Positions 17,889 through 26,825 of a DNA stretch of 64,000 nt are shown here, one piece after another; position 1 is the stretch's first letter; each line of letters starts with the position of its first letter. The stretch comes from an uncultured Acetatifactor sp. (lineage in GTDB: Bacteria; Bacillota; Clostridia; Lachnospirales; Lachnospiraceae). The DNA lies in the NCBI GenBank assembly GCA_934433135.1, contig CAKRZO010000011.1, positions 1-64,000 on the forward strand. The letters are read 5' to 3'. A model generated the notes under the pieces. The model saw only the letters and a list, made by a program, of their open reading frames with translations. It had not been told where the DNA came from and made no database searches. A program made the position numbers and the translations under genes.

Positions 17889-18794
17889 CTAACGTGGGAA
17901 TACTTTGCGCTTACCTTTAATGGCGAGCAGTTTCTCCACATTTGGTACTTCTTTTACTTTTTCTTCCAGATATTCATCTAATCTTTTTAGCTGTTCTGCT
18001 TTAAGGATGTAGTCATTTACAAGAACCCATATCTCGAGTCTTGCAGCTTCACCGGCTTCCAATCCCACACTATTCTGTGCAGCTTCTGCCAGGGTCTGAG
18101 CCCTCTTTATTCCTGCTGCACGCACCTTTGCATTGCGCCATATCTGATTGATTCCACCTGCACCGATTTTAAGGATATCTTGTGGAAGTGGAGCTTCTCT
18201 AAGAAGCATCAGTCCACTGGTTGAATCCCAATCAGCATAACACTCCAAATACTCTGGAAAGAACTTCTGGATCCATCCCTGTATCTGATTTGACAGACGT
18301 ACATGCTGCTTCATAATCTGGTCCCTGCAAACAGATGCTTCCCTGATCTCCGCATATACTCCACTTGGAAAATAAGAAGTTGAAAATCTTCCATCTTTCA
18401 CTAGCAACGCTATTGTTTTAGGATCCTTCAAATCACTCTTTTCTGGACTATTATCATCTAATTCCATACTTCTGTTTACGGTAAACGGATTTACTGTTAC
18501 AAGCTGAATATCCTGGTCTTGTAGAAACTTCTGAAAAGTAAGCCAGTAGCAACCGGTAGGCTCGCAGCCAACAATGACCTTTTTCATTTCCGTTTTGTTC
18601 ATGAGTTCCTCTGTCCATCGAAGGAAAGTAAGAAATCCCATTCCGGTGTTGCTAAACTTAAATACTCTTCTTGAAAGCTCAAACCCTCTCCAGTCAAACG
18701 CTCTGCAGAAGTGAGTTTGTGATCCAACGTCCACTCCAACAATTAAAGTGTCACTTGTTACTTGCTTTAGTCTGTCATTCTGTGTTAAATTCAT
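17889..18794 (-). pseudogene. IS110-family transposase, cut off by IS66
   Basis: The 301 residues hold the IS110 DEDD-type N-terminal catalytic domain: VGVDVGSQTHFC (Asp, about 23), VIVGCEPTGCYW (Glu, about 105) and KSDLKDPKTIALL (Asp, about 143). A coiled region and the start of the C-terminal domain, VEKLLAIKG, follow. There the IS66 end begins, and the last eight codons (KRKVFPR then stop) come from IS66 DNA. IS110 transposases are about 400 residues, and the missing part with its catalytic Ser is not found left of IS66. GGGAGG precedes the ATG, so expression of a truncated protein is possible. Confidence 0.88.
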
Positions 18795-18942
18795 TTTGAA
18801 CCTCCCGTGTTTTGATTGTTTTGTTTACATCCGCCAAGATGCAACTCAATCATACCTTGAGGTTCTTTTTTATTCAATTGGCATTATTTCTGAATTACAG
18901 GAATGCTCCTTAGCAAACAGCTCTCCCCTGAGTTTTCATCAC

Positions 18943-19135
18943 GGGTGTATTCGTAACCGTAATCCGGAGCCGGTTTTCTCCTTTGCAAAGAGCTTTGCTT
19001 ACATCAAACCGGAAAGGAGCCCACATGCGTAAGCCGACAGGTTGGCTGTTGAGTTCGACCGAAGCGGCTTCCTGGGAGCGGTCTGAGGCATCCTGCCAAA
19101 GAAGATTCGATAGGGACGTCTTCTGATGGATTTCG
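18943..19135 (-). pseudogene. Remnant of a GH106-like glycosidase gene
   Basis: Read on the minus strand, 19060-19115 encodes LLWQDASDRSQEA, matching LLWQEAADRSQEA of the intact glycosidase at 23140-25719. 18943-19060 then encodes a near copy of its last jelly-roll strands (VELN, GLRMWAPFRFDVSKAL, ENRLRITVTNT). The roughly 500 residues in between are deleted. The DNA of 18943-19045 is almost identical to 23213-23315, so this was a second copy of the gene that lost its middle and was then cut off by IS110 at its 3' side. Confidence 0.8.
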
Positions 19136-19235
19136 GGAGAATAAAGCAGGTTTGCTGCGGGATTTCATCACCCGCAGGTACTCTCCGTTCCGCTGTTTCC
19201 ACCCCGGTTTTTCTGTTCGTGGGTCACGGCGTGGG

Positions 19236-19540
19236 TCAAATGAAAATCTCCGCCTCTGCAAATAACACCGCCTTGCCTGCCAGTTTTACACGATCCCCCA
19301 GGAATTCACAATATAGTGTTTCCCCACGTCGGGATACCTGATAAGCGGCGAGTTTGGTTTTGCCAAGTCGATTGCTCCCATAGGAGACGATGTGTCAGTG
19401 CCCGGAGCCGCAGACCGAATCTTCCGCCACGCTGCACTTTGGCGCAAACGTCCGGCTGACGCAGTCATAGTCCGATATGTACACATGCGCCATAAAAGCA
19501 AGGAGCCTTGCATAGCAAGACCCCTTAATGTGATATATAG
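19236..19540 (-). pseudogene. PhzF-family protein, C-terminal remnant
   Basis: One minus-strand frame reads LAFMAHVYISDYD, then VAEDSVCGSGH, then a stop. It continues in the same frame as SYGSNRLGKTKLAAYQVSRR and GDRVKLAGKAVLFAEAEI to a natural end at 19236. EDxVCGSG is the signature of the PhzF epimerase/isomerase fold. The N-terminal half and the catalytic Glu are missing and there is one in-frame stop, so it is dead. Its intact relative is usually near 290 residues. Confidence 0.75.
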
Positions 19541-19570
19541 TTTGAAGAACCCCAAATGACTTTCACTTTT

Positions 19571-20131
19571 TTAGAATACAGGGGGGGTCATGGCAAAAAG
19601 AAGCGTGGCGTCTTTATCAGACCGATTGTACCAGCAATGAGGAGTCATATTGGGGATCCGGACACTATCACCAGCATTTAGCTGCACTTCGGAATTATCA
19701 ATGAACAGATTTAGCTGTCCCTCCAAAACGTAGCCAATTTCCTCAGCGTCATGAGTCTGAACTGCTTCACCACTGTTGCAGCCGGGTTTGAAGTGCTGCA
19801 TAAGAAACTCAATACTGCCATTGGTGTTAGGCATCAGCAATTCATATTCGTAGGACATAGTGCTGCCGCTTTTTGATAGTCGGCGGCGGCTGTCTCTGCG
19901 GACTACATACTCCTCTTCCGGTCTGCCAGTACCTGTAAAAAAGTGGAACAGAGGAACGTTGAGAGCGCTTGAAATCAATTGCAGTGTATTAATGGAAGGA
20001 TTAGCCAAGTCCCGCTCAATCTGGCTGAGCATAGAGGGGGTGATGCCGACTTTGTTCGCCAAGGCCTGCATAGACAGCCCTTGGTCTTTTCGGTACTGCC
20101 TAATTTTGGTACCAAGTTCTAAATTTGCCAT
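19571..20131 (-). CDS. XRE-cupin transcriptional regulator
   Basis: The 186-residue protein has an N-terminal XRE helix-turn-helix (GLSMQALANKVGITPSMLSQ, residues 18-40, then NPSINTLQLISSALNVPL). Its C-terminal cupin domain has HDAEEIGYVLEG and GDSVRIPNMTPHCWYN (residues 125-170). Members of this class sense small metabolites, often amino acids or polyamines. It faces away from the D-threonine-aldolase-like gene, with 493 bases between them, and probably controls it. GGAGG lies about 12 bases before the ATG. Confidence 0.88.
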   Translation of the reverse strand: MANLELGTKIRQYRKDQGLSMQALANKVGITPSMLSQIERDLANPSINTLQLISSALNVPLFHFFTGTGRPEEEYVVRRDSRRRLSKSGSTMSYEYELLMPNTNGSIEFLMQHFKPGCNSGEAVQTHDAEEIGYVLEGQLNLFIDNSEVQLNAGDSVRIPNMTPHCWYNRSDKDATLLFAMTPPVF

Positions 20132-20624
20132 GGGGGATAACTCCTCCTTTGTTTAATTGAAAATGAATAGGAAAACGATTCCAAGTGGAAATTAGCCAAT
20201 ATTAAATATTAGTTAATAGTTTTCTTTTAAATATTTTTTAATTAATATAGTTAAATTTTGAGGTCAGAAACTTTGCCAAAACGCTCAAGCATTTACCCCT
20301 GTCCGGGTATGTGGAGTAATAAAAACTCACGTGAACCATTATGAGATTACAACTCGTAAGGCATTGGTAAAAAGGAACTAAATACATTATACACAAAAAT
20401 CGGCATTTTTCAATAAAAACTTTTTTGGTAGAAAGAACAACTCTCCAAGAACATTTTCCAAAACAAGAAGATGTATAAAAAAATAGTAAACATGTTGTTG
20501 CACTTTAACCATATTAAAATCGTTGACATTTTCATTAAATTATATTAACATATGAATGTGCAAGCAGAACAAACGGATCGTTGAATTCAAAACTTTTTTG
20601 TGCAAAATAAGTACGGAGGTTTTT
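20132..20624. other. Divergent control region, XRE regulator to aldolase gene
   Basis: The stretch is AT-rich and holds no gene that I can support. It must carry the promoters of both flanking genes. The better one, for the aldolase, is listed separately. The XRE protein probably binds here. No clear operator palindrome stands out from the A/T background. Confidence 0.5.
20523..20551 (+). promoter_or_regulatory. Sigma-A-type promoter for the aldolase gene
   Basis: A perfect TTGACA (20523-20528) is followed after 17 bases by TAACAT (20546-20551), about 70 bases before the start codon. The -10 is only four of six to consensus, so an activator or the XRE protein may modulate it. Confidence 0.55.
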
Positions 20625-21737
20625 ATGAAAATTAATGAAATTTACACTCCGGCAATCTTGGTGGATCTCGATGCCATGGAACACAATCTGAAAAAGTACG
20701 GGGATGCCGCTAAGGCACACGGCAAGCAGATTTGGCCCATGCTCAAGACTCACAAGAGTCTGGAACTGGCAAAAGCACAGGTGGAGGCGGGTGCTACCGG
20801 CTTCCTATGTGGCACGCTGGATGAGGCTGAGGCTCTGTGCGATGCTGGCTTTGATAATCTGATGTATGCCTATCCTGTGGCTACAGATGTTTCCGTGCAG
20901 CGTGTGACCGCACTGGCTAAGCGATGCAATTTCATCGTCCGCATGGATGGCTTGGAGGCCGCCAAGGCAGTGAATGAAGGTGCCAAGGAAGCTGGCGTCA
21001 AGGTTAACTGCACCATTATTGTGGACAGCGGTCTGCATCGGTTTGGCGTATTACCCGAGCACATTGCGGATTTTGCCAAGGAATTGATGAAATTGGATCA
21101 TCTGGTGCTCAAGGGCATTTCCACCCATCCCGGTCAGGTCTACGGTGCGGCGAGCAAGAACGATGTTCCTCCTTGCATTGAGGCGGAAAGAACGGCAATT
21201 CATACGGCGGTGGAAGCATTGAGAAGTGTCGGATGCGAACCCGAGTTGGTCACCAGCGGTTCTACTCCTACTTTCTTCGGCGCCTTGGAGGACGAAAATC
21301 TTCAGGTCATGCATCCCGGCAACTACATTTTCAACGATGTGATTCAGATGTCCACCGAAACAGCTACAGAAGATGAGTGCTCTTTATATGTATTGGCTTC
21401 CGTTATTTCCCATCTCAGAGAAGACTTATTCATCTGCGACGCCGGTGCCAAGTGCTTAGGTTTGGATCAGGGAGCTCACGGCAACAGTTCCATCGTTGGA
21501 TACGGCGCTGTGAAAGGACATCCCGAACTGGTAGTGGAGGGCCTGTCCGAAGAGGTGGGCAAGCTCCATGTCCACGGTGAGACAACCTTGAAGGTGGGCG
21601 ATAAAATCAAGATCATCCCCAATCATTCCTGCTCTACGGCAAATCTCACCAGTTACTACATTGGTATCCGCGGAGATGAGGTGGATCACCTGATCTCTGT
21701 TGATATGCGCGGAAACTCCACAAGAAAAAATGCGTGA
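20625..21737 (+). CDS. D-threonine aldolase / D-serine dehydratase-like PLP enzyme
   Basis: The 370-residue fold-type III PLP enzyme starts with YTPAILVDLDAMEHNLKKYG and has WPMLKTHKSLELAKAQ, where the Lys of KTHK binds PLP. It then has LVTSGSTPTF and the C-terminal metal-site region HGNSSIVGYG and IIPNHSCSTANL (His and Cys ligands, about residues 340-350). The family cleaves or dehydrates D-threonine, D-serine or hydroxyaspartate with a divalent metal. I chose ATG 20625 because GGAGGT sits four bases before it. An XRE-cupin regulator and TRAP-transporter genes flank it, fitting uptake and breakdown of a D-amino acid. Confidence 0.85.
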   Translation: MKINEIYTPAILVDLDAMEHNLKKYGDAAKAHGKQIWPMLKTHKSLELAKAQVEAGATGFLCGTLDEAEALCDAGFDNLMYAYPVATDVSVQRVTALAKRCNFIVRMDGLEAAKAVNEGAKEAGVKVNCTIIVDSGLHRFGVLPEHIADFAKELMKLDHLVLKGISTHPGQVYGAASKNDVPPCIEAERTAIHTAVEALRSVGCEPELVTSGSTPTFFGALEDENLQVMHPGNYIFNDVIQMSTETATEDECSLYVLASVISHLREDLFICDAGAKCLGLDQGAHGNSSIVGYGAVKGHPELVVEGLSEEVGKLHVHGETTLKVGDKIKIIPNHSCSTANLTSYYIGIRGDEVDHLISVDMRGNSTRKNA

Positions 21738-21795
21738 TCCCATTTATCCTCTTGCACGTCCCGATTAAAAGGAACTGTGAAAAAGGAGAAGAAAA

Positions 21796-22272
21796 ATGAA
21801 AAAAGTTGTTAGCATTTGTCCTTGCAACGGCAATGTATTATGGCCGGTAACGTGGACATGGGCTGCTTCTTTATTGGCACTTCCTATGATGCACGCATCG
21901 CCATCAACTCCCTGCCTTATCTGGCAACCAGCGTTGAGGACGCCAAGCGTATTTATTCTCCCGGCTCTCATTATTTTGATGCATATTCCAAGGTTTTGGC
22001 AGATCTGGATATCAAGCATTGGGTACCTTATAAGTTGTTCATCGATCCTCTGGATTACACCATCAGCCAGAAGACTTGGGACAGCCTGCCCGAGGACCTG
22101 CAGCAGATTATCCAGGATGCCGTGACCGAAGTGACCAATCAGCAGTTTGAAAACATGGAAACTCTGGACCAGGAGTATCTGGACAAGATGGTCGGTCAGG
22201 GTTGCGAAGTGCTGCCTCTGACTGACGAAGAATTCAATTCTTTCGTTGATAAAAATGCCGCGTACTACGGGC
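21796..22272 (+). pseudogene. dctP: TRAP transporter binding protein (DctP), internally deleted
   Basis: AAAAGGAG and an ATG at 21796 begin a signal-peptide-like start that is out of frame after about eight codons. It jumps to the middle of a DctP protein: MAGNVDMGCFFIGTSYDARI, SLPYLATSVEDAKRIY, YTISQKTWDSLPEDLQQII and MVGQGCEVLPLTDEEF. The first half of the mature protein (about 90 residues) is absent, and the C-terminus fuses near 22265 to DctQ sequence. The family is about 330 residues, so this is broken by at least two deletions. Confidence 0.8.
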
Positions 22273-22410
22273 CTGAAGATTCCCTATGTGGTCTCTCAGC
22301 TTCCCATTGCCATCGGATTTTTCGGTATGGCTGTATTCGCAGTCTACTGGGCTCTTTATTACATTTCCAAGGCGTTTTTTGAACACAAGAACGGAGGTGA
22401 GAACAAATGA
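22273..22410 (+). pseudogene. dctQ: TRAP small permease (DctQ), C-terminal remnant
   Basis: This frame reads LKIPYVVSQLPIAIGFFGMA, then VFAVYWALYYISKAFFEHKN to a stop at 22408-22410. That is the last helix and tail of a TRAP small permease. The first three helices were lost in the deletion that joined it to DctP. Its stop overlaps the dctM start in ATGA, the normal coupling of these genes. Confidence 0.8.
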
Positions 22411-22985
22411 TCGTCATTGTTATTTCTGTTATAATTCTGCTGATCTGCCTGATTTTGGGATTGTGCGTTCCTGCGGCGTTCGGCGCATCTTTTACCGCAA
22501 TTGCATTCCTTGACGGTCAAAGCCTGGCCTCCTTGATTCCCACTGGATTTAATAAAATCAATACGGTCGTTTTGCTGGCGATTCCTCTGTTTGTCCTGTC
22601 TGGCGGATTGATTGAGCGCGGTAAGCTGGGCAAAGCGTTGACCGACTTCGTAGAGTTTTTCGTCGGCAAACTGCCGGGCGGCCTCGGAATTGTGGCAGTT
22701 GTGTCCAGCGCTGTATTCGGTGCGATCTCCGGTTCTGCCGCAGCTACCCTTTCCTGCATTGGCGGTATTATGTATCCCAAGCTGGAAGAAGCCCATTACG
22801 ATAAAGGCTTTGCAGCGTCCCTGATCGCCAACGCTTCTCCCTTAGGACTGCTGATTCCGCCGTCCTCAATTCAAATCATGTATGCTTGGGTCACGGGACA
22901 GTCTGTTCTGGCATGCTTCTTGGCCACAATTGTTCCGGGCATTATTCTGGCTACGCTTCTGAGCATTATCAACGTCTATGAGTAA
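22407..22985 (+). pseudogene. dctM: TRAP large permease (DctM), C-terminally truncated
   Basis: The 192 residues match the N-terminal 45% of DctM: LAIPLFVLSGGLIERGKLGK, then FFVGKLPGGLGIVAVVSSAV, FGAISGSAAATLSCIGGIMY and SPLGLLIPPSSIQIMYAWVT. It stops at ATLLSIINVYE, where the family continues for about 235 more residues. GGAGG precedes the ATG. With DctP and DctQ also damaged, the importer cannot work. A tidy terminator follows directly, as if the operon end was joined to a cut gene. Confidence 0.85.
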
Positions 22986-22992
22986 AGCAAAC

Positions 22993-23033
22993 AAACAGGC
23001 TTTCAGGCGTTATTGTCTGGGGGCCTGTTTTTT
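22993..23033 (+). terminator. Rho-independent terminator after dctM
   Basis: AAACAGGC (22993-23000) pairs with GCCTGTTT (23023-23030), followed by TTT. It is a strong GC-rich stem and ends the D-amino-acid/TRAP transcript. A second short hairpin, AGTTCGAC/GTCGAACT, lies at 23046-23065. Confidence 0.8.
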
Positions 23034-23139
23034 GCTTTATAGGAAAGTTCGACTTACGTCGAACTCTTGAATGAAAATTTTTGTTTACTTCGCTCTGTCC
23101 TTTTTGCGGCAAAAAGTAAACTGGTAAAATTACACAAAA

Positions 23140-25719
23140 TTATATAGAAAACAGTTTCATCGGTCCGAGTAATCCGGAGGAAATCGAGGATTTGGTAATC
23201 CGGTTGGCGGGTGTATTCGTAACCGTAATTCGGAGCCGGTTTTCTCCTTCGCAAAGAGCCTTGCTTACATCAAACCGGAAAGGAGCCCACATGCGTAAGC
23301 CGGCAGGTTTGCCATTGAGCTCGACCGAAGCGATTTCGTGAACTTCTCCCAGATCCAGAATCAGGGTATCCTTACAGCCGGCATCGTTGGATGCAGCCGG
23401 ATCATAGGAAAAAGTCGTCTCATAAGAAACCATTCCAGAATAGTCCTTCATGGAATCCCAGGTTGTCCAGTCACAAAGGTCTGTAATTACTGCTTCAAAA
23501 TGTATATCCGGCGTTTCTGTGTGCAGTTTCCACTGTAAGCATGACAAGTTGCAGGAAAGTTTGTTTCCGTTGGTCTGCAGACAAGAAACCGGCGGACAAA
23601 AAGCGGACGCAAAAAGGGAAGAAAAAGTAATCGGACCATCCGCTGAGGATGGCTTACATGGGTCAGCCGTGTGTACAACATAAATGATACTTTCCCGGCG
23701 CTCCAGAGCGAGAGGAAGAGAAAAAATTCCGTTTTTGCAGGGAGCGGAAAAGCTTTGCTGTGTGCCGTTCCAGGCATCCCAAAGTTCAAAGGAAGCAATG
23801 TCACCGGCAGCAGGATCAACCGGCAGGCAAAGCGTCCCGGTGAAGCCGTTTTCTCCTTCATTGGTAAGAAGGTAAAAATCACAGCCGCTCTTTTTGACGT
23901 GGCTTAACCGGATGTCTCTTACAAGGGGCAGCATCTGTGCCTGTATAGGGCAGGCAGAATCTTCTGTAAGCAGAGTCCGGACTGCCGAAGAGAGGTCTTT
24001 TTCCCGATCCCAATAGAGCAGATGGCCGCCGCCTACGATAAAGGCATGCAGTACTTCACTTAAGGGAGCGGTATCCATCCCGGAATCCAGTAAAAGAATC
24101 CGGTAGGCCTGCTTTTGAATCCGAATCCATCCGTTTTCCACCACACAGTCATTTTGCAGCAGATTTTCCTCCAGATAATTAAATTCCAACTGATGACAGA
24201 AAAGCTCTTTGGCAGGCTCCCAGGGAAGATGGTCTTCCGTGCAGAGAACTGCAATGGGTGTCGTGTTGAAGCTGTCTGTCATTAACCAACACATTCTGCG
24301 GATGTAATCGGAAATGTATCCGTAATAAGGCCAAAATGTATTTTTGGGACCTACATCGGGCGGGCGTTCTCCGAAACGTTCTTCTCCTTCTATGGAGTAG
24401 AAGAATGCATGCGGGTACAGCAGATTGACTCCTCTTACAAAGAGCCAGTCCAGATACCACTTCATGTCATCCATTGTAAAGGCCCATCCGTCTTCCTTAG
24501 GACCGCAGCAGCCGAAGCATTCATTGGAATTTCTGCGTTTTCCGGAATGCCTTGCCGCATCGGAAGAACATTTTCCCATGGTAGAGTTTCTTCCCTCGAT
24601 GCCCAGGTTATTTTCCGGCGCGACCCAACGCCATACCACGTCTTGTCCCGGAATAGGAAAATAGCGCAAAAGGCCGATATCGTCACTTGCGGCAGGGTGT
24701 CCAGTCAGGACAATATTGTGGTCGGTACACCATTCTGACAGCTGCCGGTAATAGGATTCGGAGAGACGACTATTGATCGCTTTCTTATAGGATACCCGGA
24801 ACGCTTCCTGAGAGCGGTCGGCGGCCTCCTGCCAGAGAAGCACAAGACGTTCCGGAGGAAGGTTTTGTGCTTTCAGATAAGCAGTAAAGCCGGGAGTCCA
24901 GGGGAACACATCGGGAATGTGGTTGCGCCCGAGGACATCCGGTTCATCGGTAAACATTCCGATTACCGTAGTTCCGAAGTATTCTTTCAGAGCATGGTAA
25001 TAGGTATCATGGGTCAGACGGATAAAGGTTCGGATAGCTTCCGGATTGAGCAGATCGGCAGCAGCCGGTGCATCCGGTTCGCCGTCATCTTCCCCCGAAT
25101 GAATACCCCGGATGGTTCCCTTGGAGCAGGTTTCCATCAGGAAAAAAAGAACGGAACCTTCTTCTTGTAGGGCAGATTCAGGCAACAGGGCAGACCCGGA
25201 CAAGAGGGCAGAGTCCACCGGAAGAAAGTGCAGGGTTTCCGTAAGAATCTGGTTTTTCTCATTTTTCTTAGCGGAAACGATGCCTAAAAGCTTTTCCGGT
25301 TCCCGGATGCGGGAATGAATCAGCGTATTCAGCGCATCAACCGTAAGATCAGCCGTTACGGGACATTCCATAAGGCGGAGAGCCCTTGCGGCAAATTCGG
25401 GATTGCTTTTTACCACCATACCGTGAGCAGAGCCGGAAGGGTACATGGCTTCATCGTAGAGAACGACGTGCATGTGAAGGCGGGCCGCCTCTTTTACCGC
25501 ATATTTTACATAATGCAGGAACTTGTCGGAAAGATAGGGGATTTCTTTCGGAAGACCCTTACGAGGATGAATGACAAATCCCATAACGCCTTTTTCACGG
25601 AAATCTTCCATCTGCCGTGTAATTTCCGTCTCGGACAAGGCGTCGTTCCAGAACCAGAACGGAATGGGAGAAAATTCTGCAGGAGGATTTTGAAATTCCT
25701 GCCTTAACGAAGTACACAT
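23140..25719 (-). CDS. Large glycoside hydrolase, GH106-like with jelly-roll end
   Basis: The 859-residue protein starts QEFQNPPAEFSPIPFWFWND and continues with GVMGFVIHPRKGLPKEIPYL and LYDEAMYPSGSAHGMV. These mark a group of large (beta/alpha)-barrel glycosidases related to GH106 alpha-L-rhamnosidases. VIGMFTDEPDVLG near residue 270 holds a Glu of catalytic type. The last 130 residues form a GH2-like galactose-binding jelly roll. No signal peptide is present. I start it at ATG 25719, preceded by AAAGGA. An AraC regulator is divergent. The exact substrate is not known, but rhamnose- or uronate-containing glycans are likely. Confidence 0.7.
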   Translation of the reverse strand: MCTSLRQEFQNPPAEFSPIPFWFWNDALSETEITRQMEDFREKGVMGFVIHPRKGLPKEIPYLSDKFLHYVKYAVKEAARLHMHVVLYDEAMYPSGSAHGMVVKSNPEFAARALRLMECPVTADLTVDALNTLIHSRIREPEKLLGIVSAKKNEKNQILTETLHFLPVDSALLSGSALLPESALQEEGSVLFFLMETCSKGTIRGIHSGEDDGEPDAPAAADLLNPEAIRTFIRLTHDTYYHALKEYFGTTVIGMFTDEPDVLGRNHIPDVFPWTPGFTAYLKAQNLPPERLVLLWQEAADRSQEAFRVSYKKAINSRLSESYYRQLSEWCTDHNIVLTGHPAASDDIGLLRYFPIPGQDVVWRWVAPENNLGIEGRNSTMGKCSSDAARHSGKRRNSNECFGCCGPKEDGWAFTMDDMKWYLDWLFVRGVNLLYPHAFFYSIEGEERFGERPPDVGPKNTFWPYYGYISDYIRRMCWLMTDSFNTTPIAVLCTEDHLPWEPAKELFCHQLEFNYLEENLLQNDCVVENGWIRIQKQAYRILLLDSGMDTAPLSEVLHAFIVGGGHLLYWDREKDLSSAVRTLLTEDSACPIQAQMLPLVRDIRLSHVKKSGCDFYLLTNEGENGFTGTLCLPVDPAAGDIASFELWDAWNGTQQSFSAPCKNGIFSLPLALERRESIIYVVHTADPCKPSSADGPITFSSLFASAFCPPVSCLQTNGNKLSCNLSCLQWKLHTETPDIHFEAVITDLCDWTTWDSMKDYSGMVSYETTFSYDPAASNDAGCKDTLILDLGEVHEIASVELNGKPAGLRMWAPFRFDVSKALCEGENRLRITVTNTPANRITKSSISSGLLGPMKLFSI

Positions 25720-25736
25720 AATAGTAAAGTCCTTTC

Positions 25737-25774
25737 TTGCATTTTTCTTTGCATTTTCGTTGCACTGTTTTGCA
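25737..25774 (-). promoter_or_regulatory. Four phased TTGCA repeats in the glycosidase leader
   Basis: TTGCA occurs at 25737, 25749, 25760 and 25770, spaced 12, 11 and 10 bases, that is once per DNA turn. They lie 18-55 bases upstream of the glycosidase ATG. AraC proteins often bind such tandem sites on one face of the helix. The divergent AraC gene begins 132 bases to the right. Confidence 0.4.
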
Positions 25775-25905
25775 CAAAATGATAACATGAAGGAAAGGAT
25801 ATGTATTTACAGAAATTTATTCTGTTTTTGTATTTTTCTTGGATAAAGAGATTTCTGATAAAGTAAAATTACGAGAGCAACGGTTAAAAACGAGGTGACA
25901 GCAGT

Positions 25906-26811
25906 ATGGAATACAGAGAACTTTGGGAGATTAATCCTTATATACGCACCTGTGTCTGCACCAGGACACATTCGGAATGGAGGCTGGTGAACCGAATTAT
26001 TTACGATCACCAGTTTGTCCTTGTTTCCAAAGGAAAAGGCCTGATTTTTGTGGAAGAGCGGCAATATCAGGTGCAAAAAGGCGATCTGCTGCTGATTTTA
26101 CCGGGGAAGCTTCACGGCTTTATTCCGGACAAGGAAGATCCTTTTGATATGGAAGTTGTGCATTTTGATTTCTTTTATGAAAGAGACCGGAACTTCTGGC
26201 CCCATAAAAAGTATCATCTTAAGGAAGGGGAAAATGTAGCAGATATACCGGACAAAGAAATGATGCGGGATCATCCGGTGTTTGAGAAGGCCATTGACTT
26301 TCCGGAACATATGAAGCTTCAGAATTACACAACGGTGGATATTTTATTTAAGAAGCTGATATCTATGAATACGGATGTGGCAGTGGATAAAAGCCTTTTA
26401 AAAAAATCCATTTTTCTGGAGCTTCTGTATCTGATCTGTCAGGAAAATTTAAAGGGAACGGAAGAAAAAGAGGTAGACCGGTTTGGAGAGATCAGAGCGG
26501 CTCTTGAATACATGAAGGAGCATTACAAAGAGGATATGCGCCTGGAAGAATTGGCAGCGCTGTGTCATTTAAGCGTCAGTTATTTCAGTACGCTGTTTAA
26601 AAAGCAGACAACCATGTCCCCTAAGAAATATCTTATGAAAATCCGGCTGGAAAAGGCAAAGGAGCTTCTGGTACAGGGAGATCATTCCGTTACGGAGATC
26701 TGTGAAGAAACCGGGTTCCATGATATTCACTATTTCAGCCAATATTTCAAATGCCAGGAAGGGTGCTCCCCCTCCGGGTATCGGGTTATGGTAAAGCAAA
26801 AGGAGCTGTAA
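25906..26811 (+). CDS. AraC-family regulator with cupin sensor
   Basis: The 301-residue soluble regulator has an N-terminal AraC-type cupin (residues 20-110: GKGLIFVEERQYQVQKGDLL and PGKLHGFIPD) and a C-terminal double helix-turn-helix. The latter shows MRLEELAALCHLSVSYFSTL at about residues 207-226, then MKIRLEKAKELL and TEICEETGFHDIHYFSQYF. It is divergent from the large glycosidase and very probably its activator. GAGGTGA lies before the ATG. A repeat element begins 15 bases after its stop and may form its transcript end. Confidence 0.88.
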   Translation: MEYRELWEINPYIRTCVCTRTHSEWRLVNRIIYDHQFVLVSKGKGLIFVEERQYQVQKGDLLLILPGKLHGFIPDKEDPFDMEVVHFDFFYERDRNFWPHKKYHLKEGENVADIPDKEMMRDHPVFEKAIDFPEHMKLQNYTTVDILFKKLISMNTDVAVDKSLLKKSIFLELLYLICQENLKGTEEKEVDRFGEIRAALEYMKEHYKEDMRLEELAALCHLSVSYFSTLFKKQTTMSPKKYLMKIRLEKAKELLVQGDHSVTEICEETGFHDIHYFSQYFKCQEGCSPSGYRVMVKQKEL

Positions 26812-26825
26812 GAAATTTCTTATTT

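Larger units (their letters stand above)
11002..17914 (+). mobile_element. IS66-family insertion sequence, split by a RIT element
   Basis: The ends are an 18-base inverted repeat GTAAGCGCAAARTATTCC (left 11002-11019, right 17897-17914, one mismatch). It starts with GTAA as IS66 ends do. Inside are tnpA, tnpB and tnpC in the standard order. Without the 4152-bp RIT insertion the element would be about 2.76 kb, the normal IS66 size. The right end cuts an IS110 transposase gene. The eight bases next to the two ends are AATTAAAG and CTTTAATG: not a direct duplication, but nearly inverted copies of each other. Confidence 0.9.

Noticed and set aside
19004..19261. Short overlapping ORFs around 19.0-19.3 kb as small genes
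   Set aside because: They are other frames of the glycosidase and PhzF remnants.
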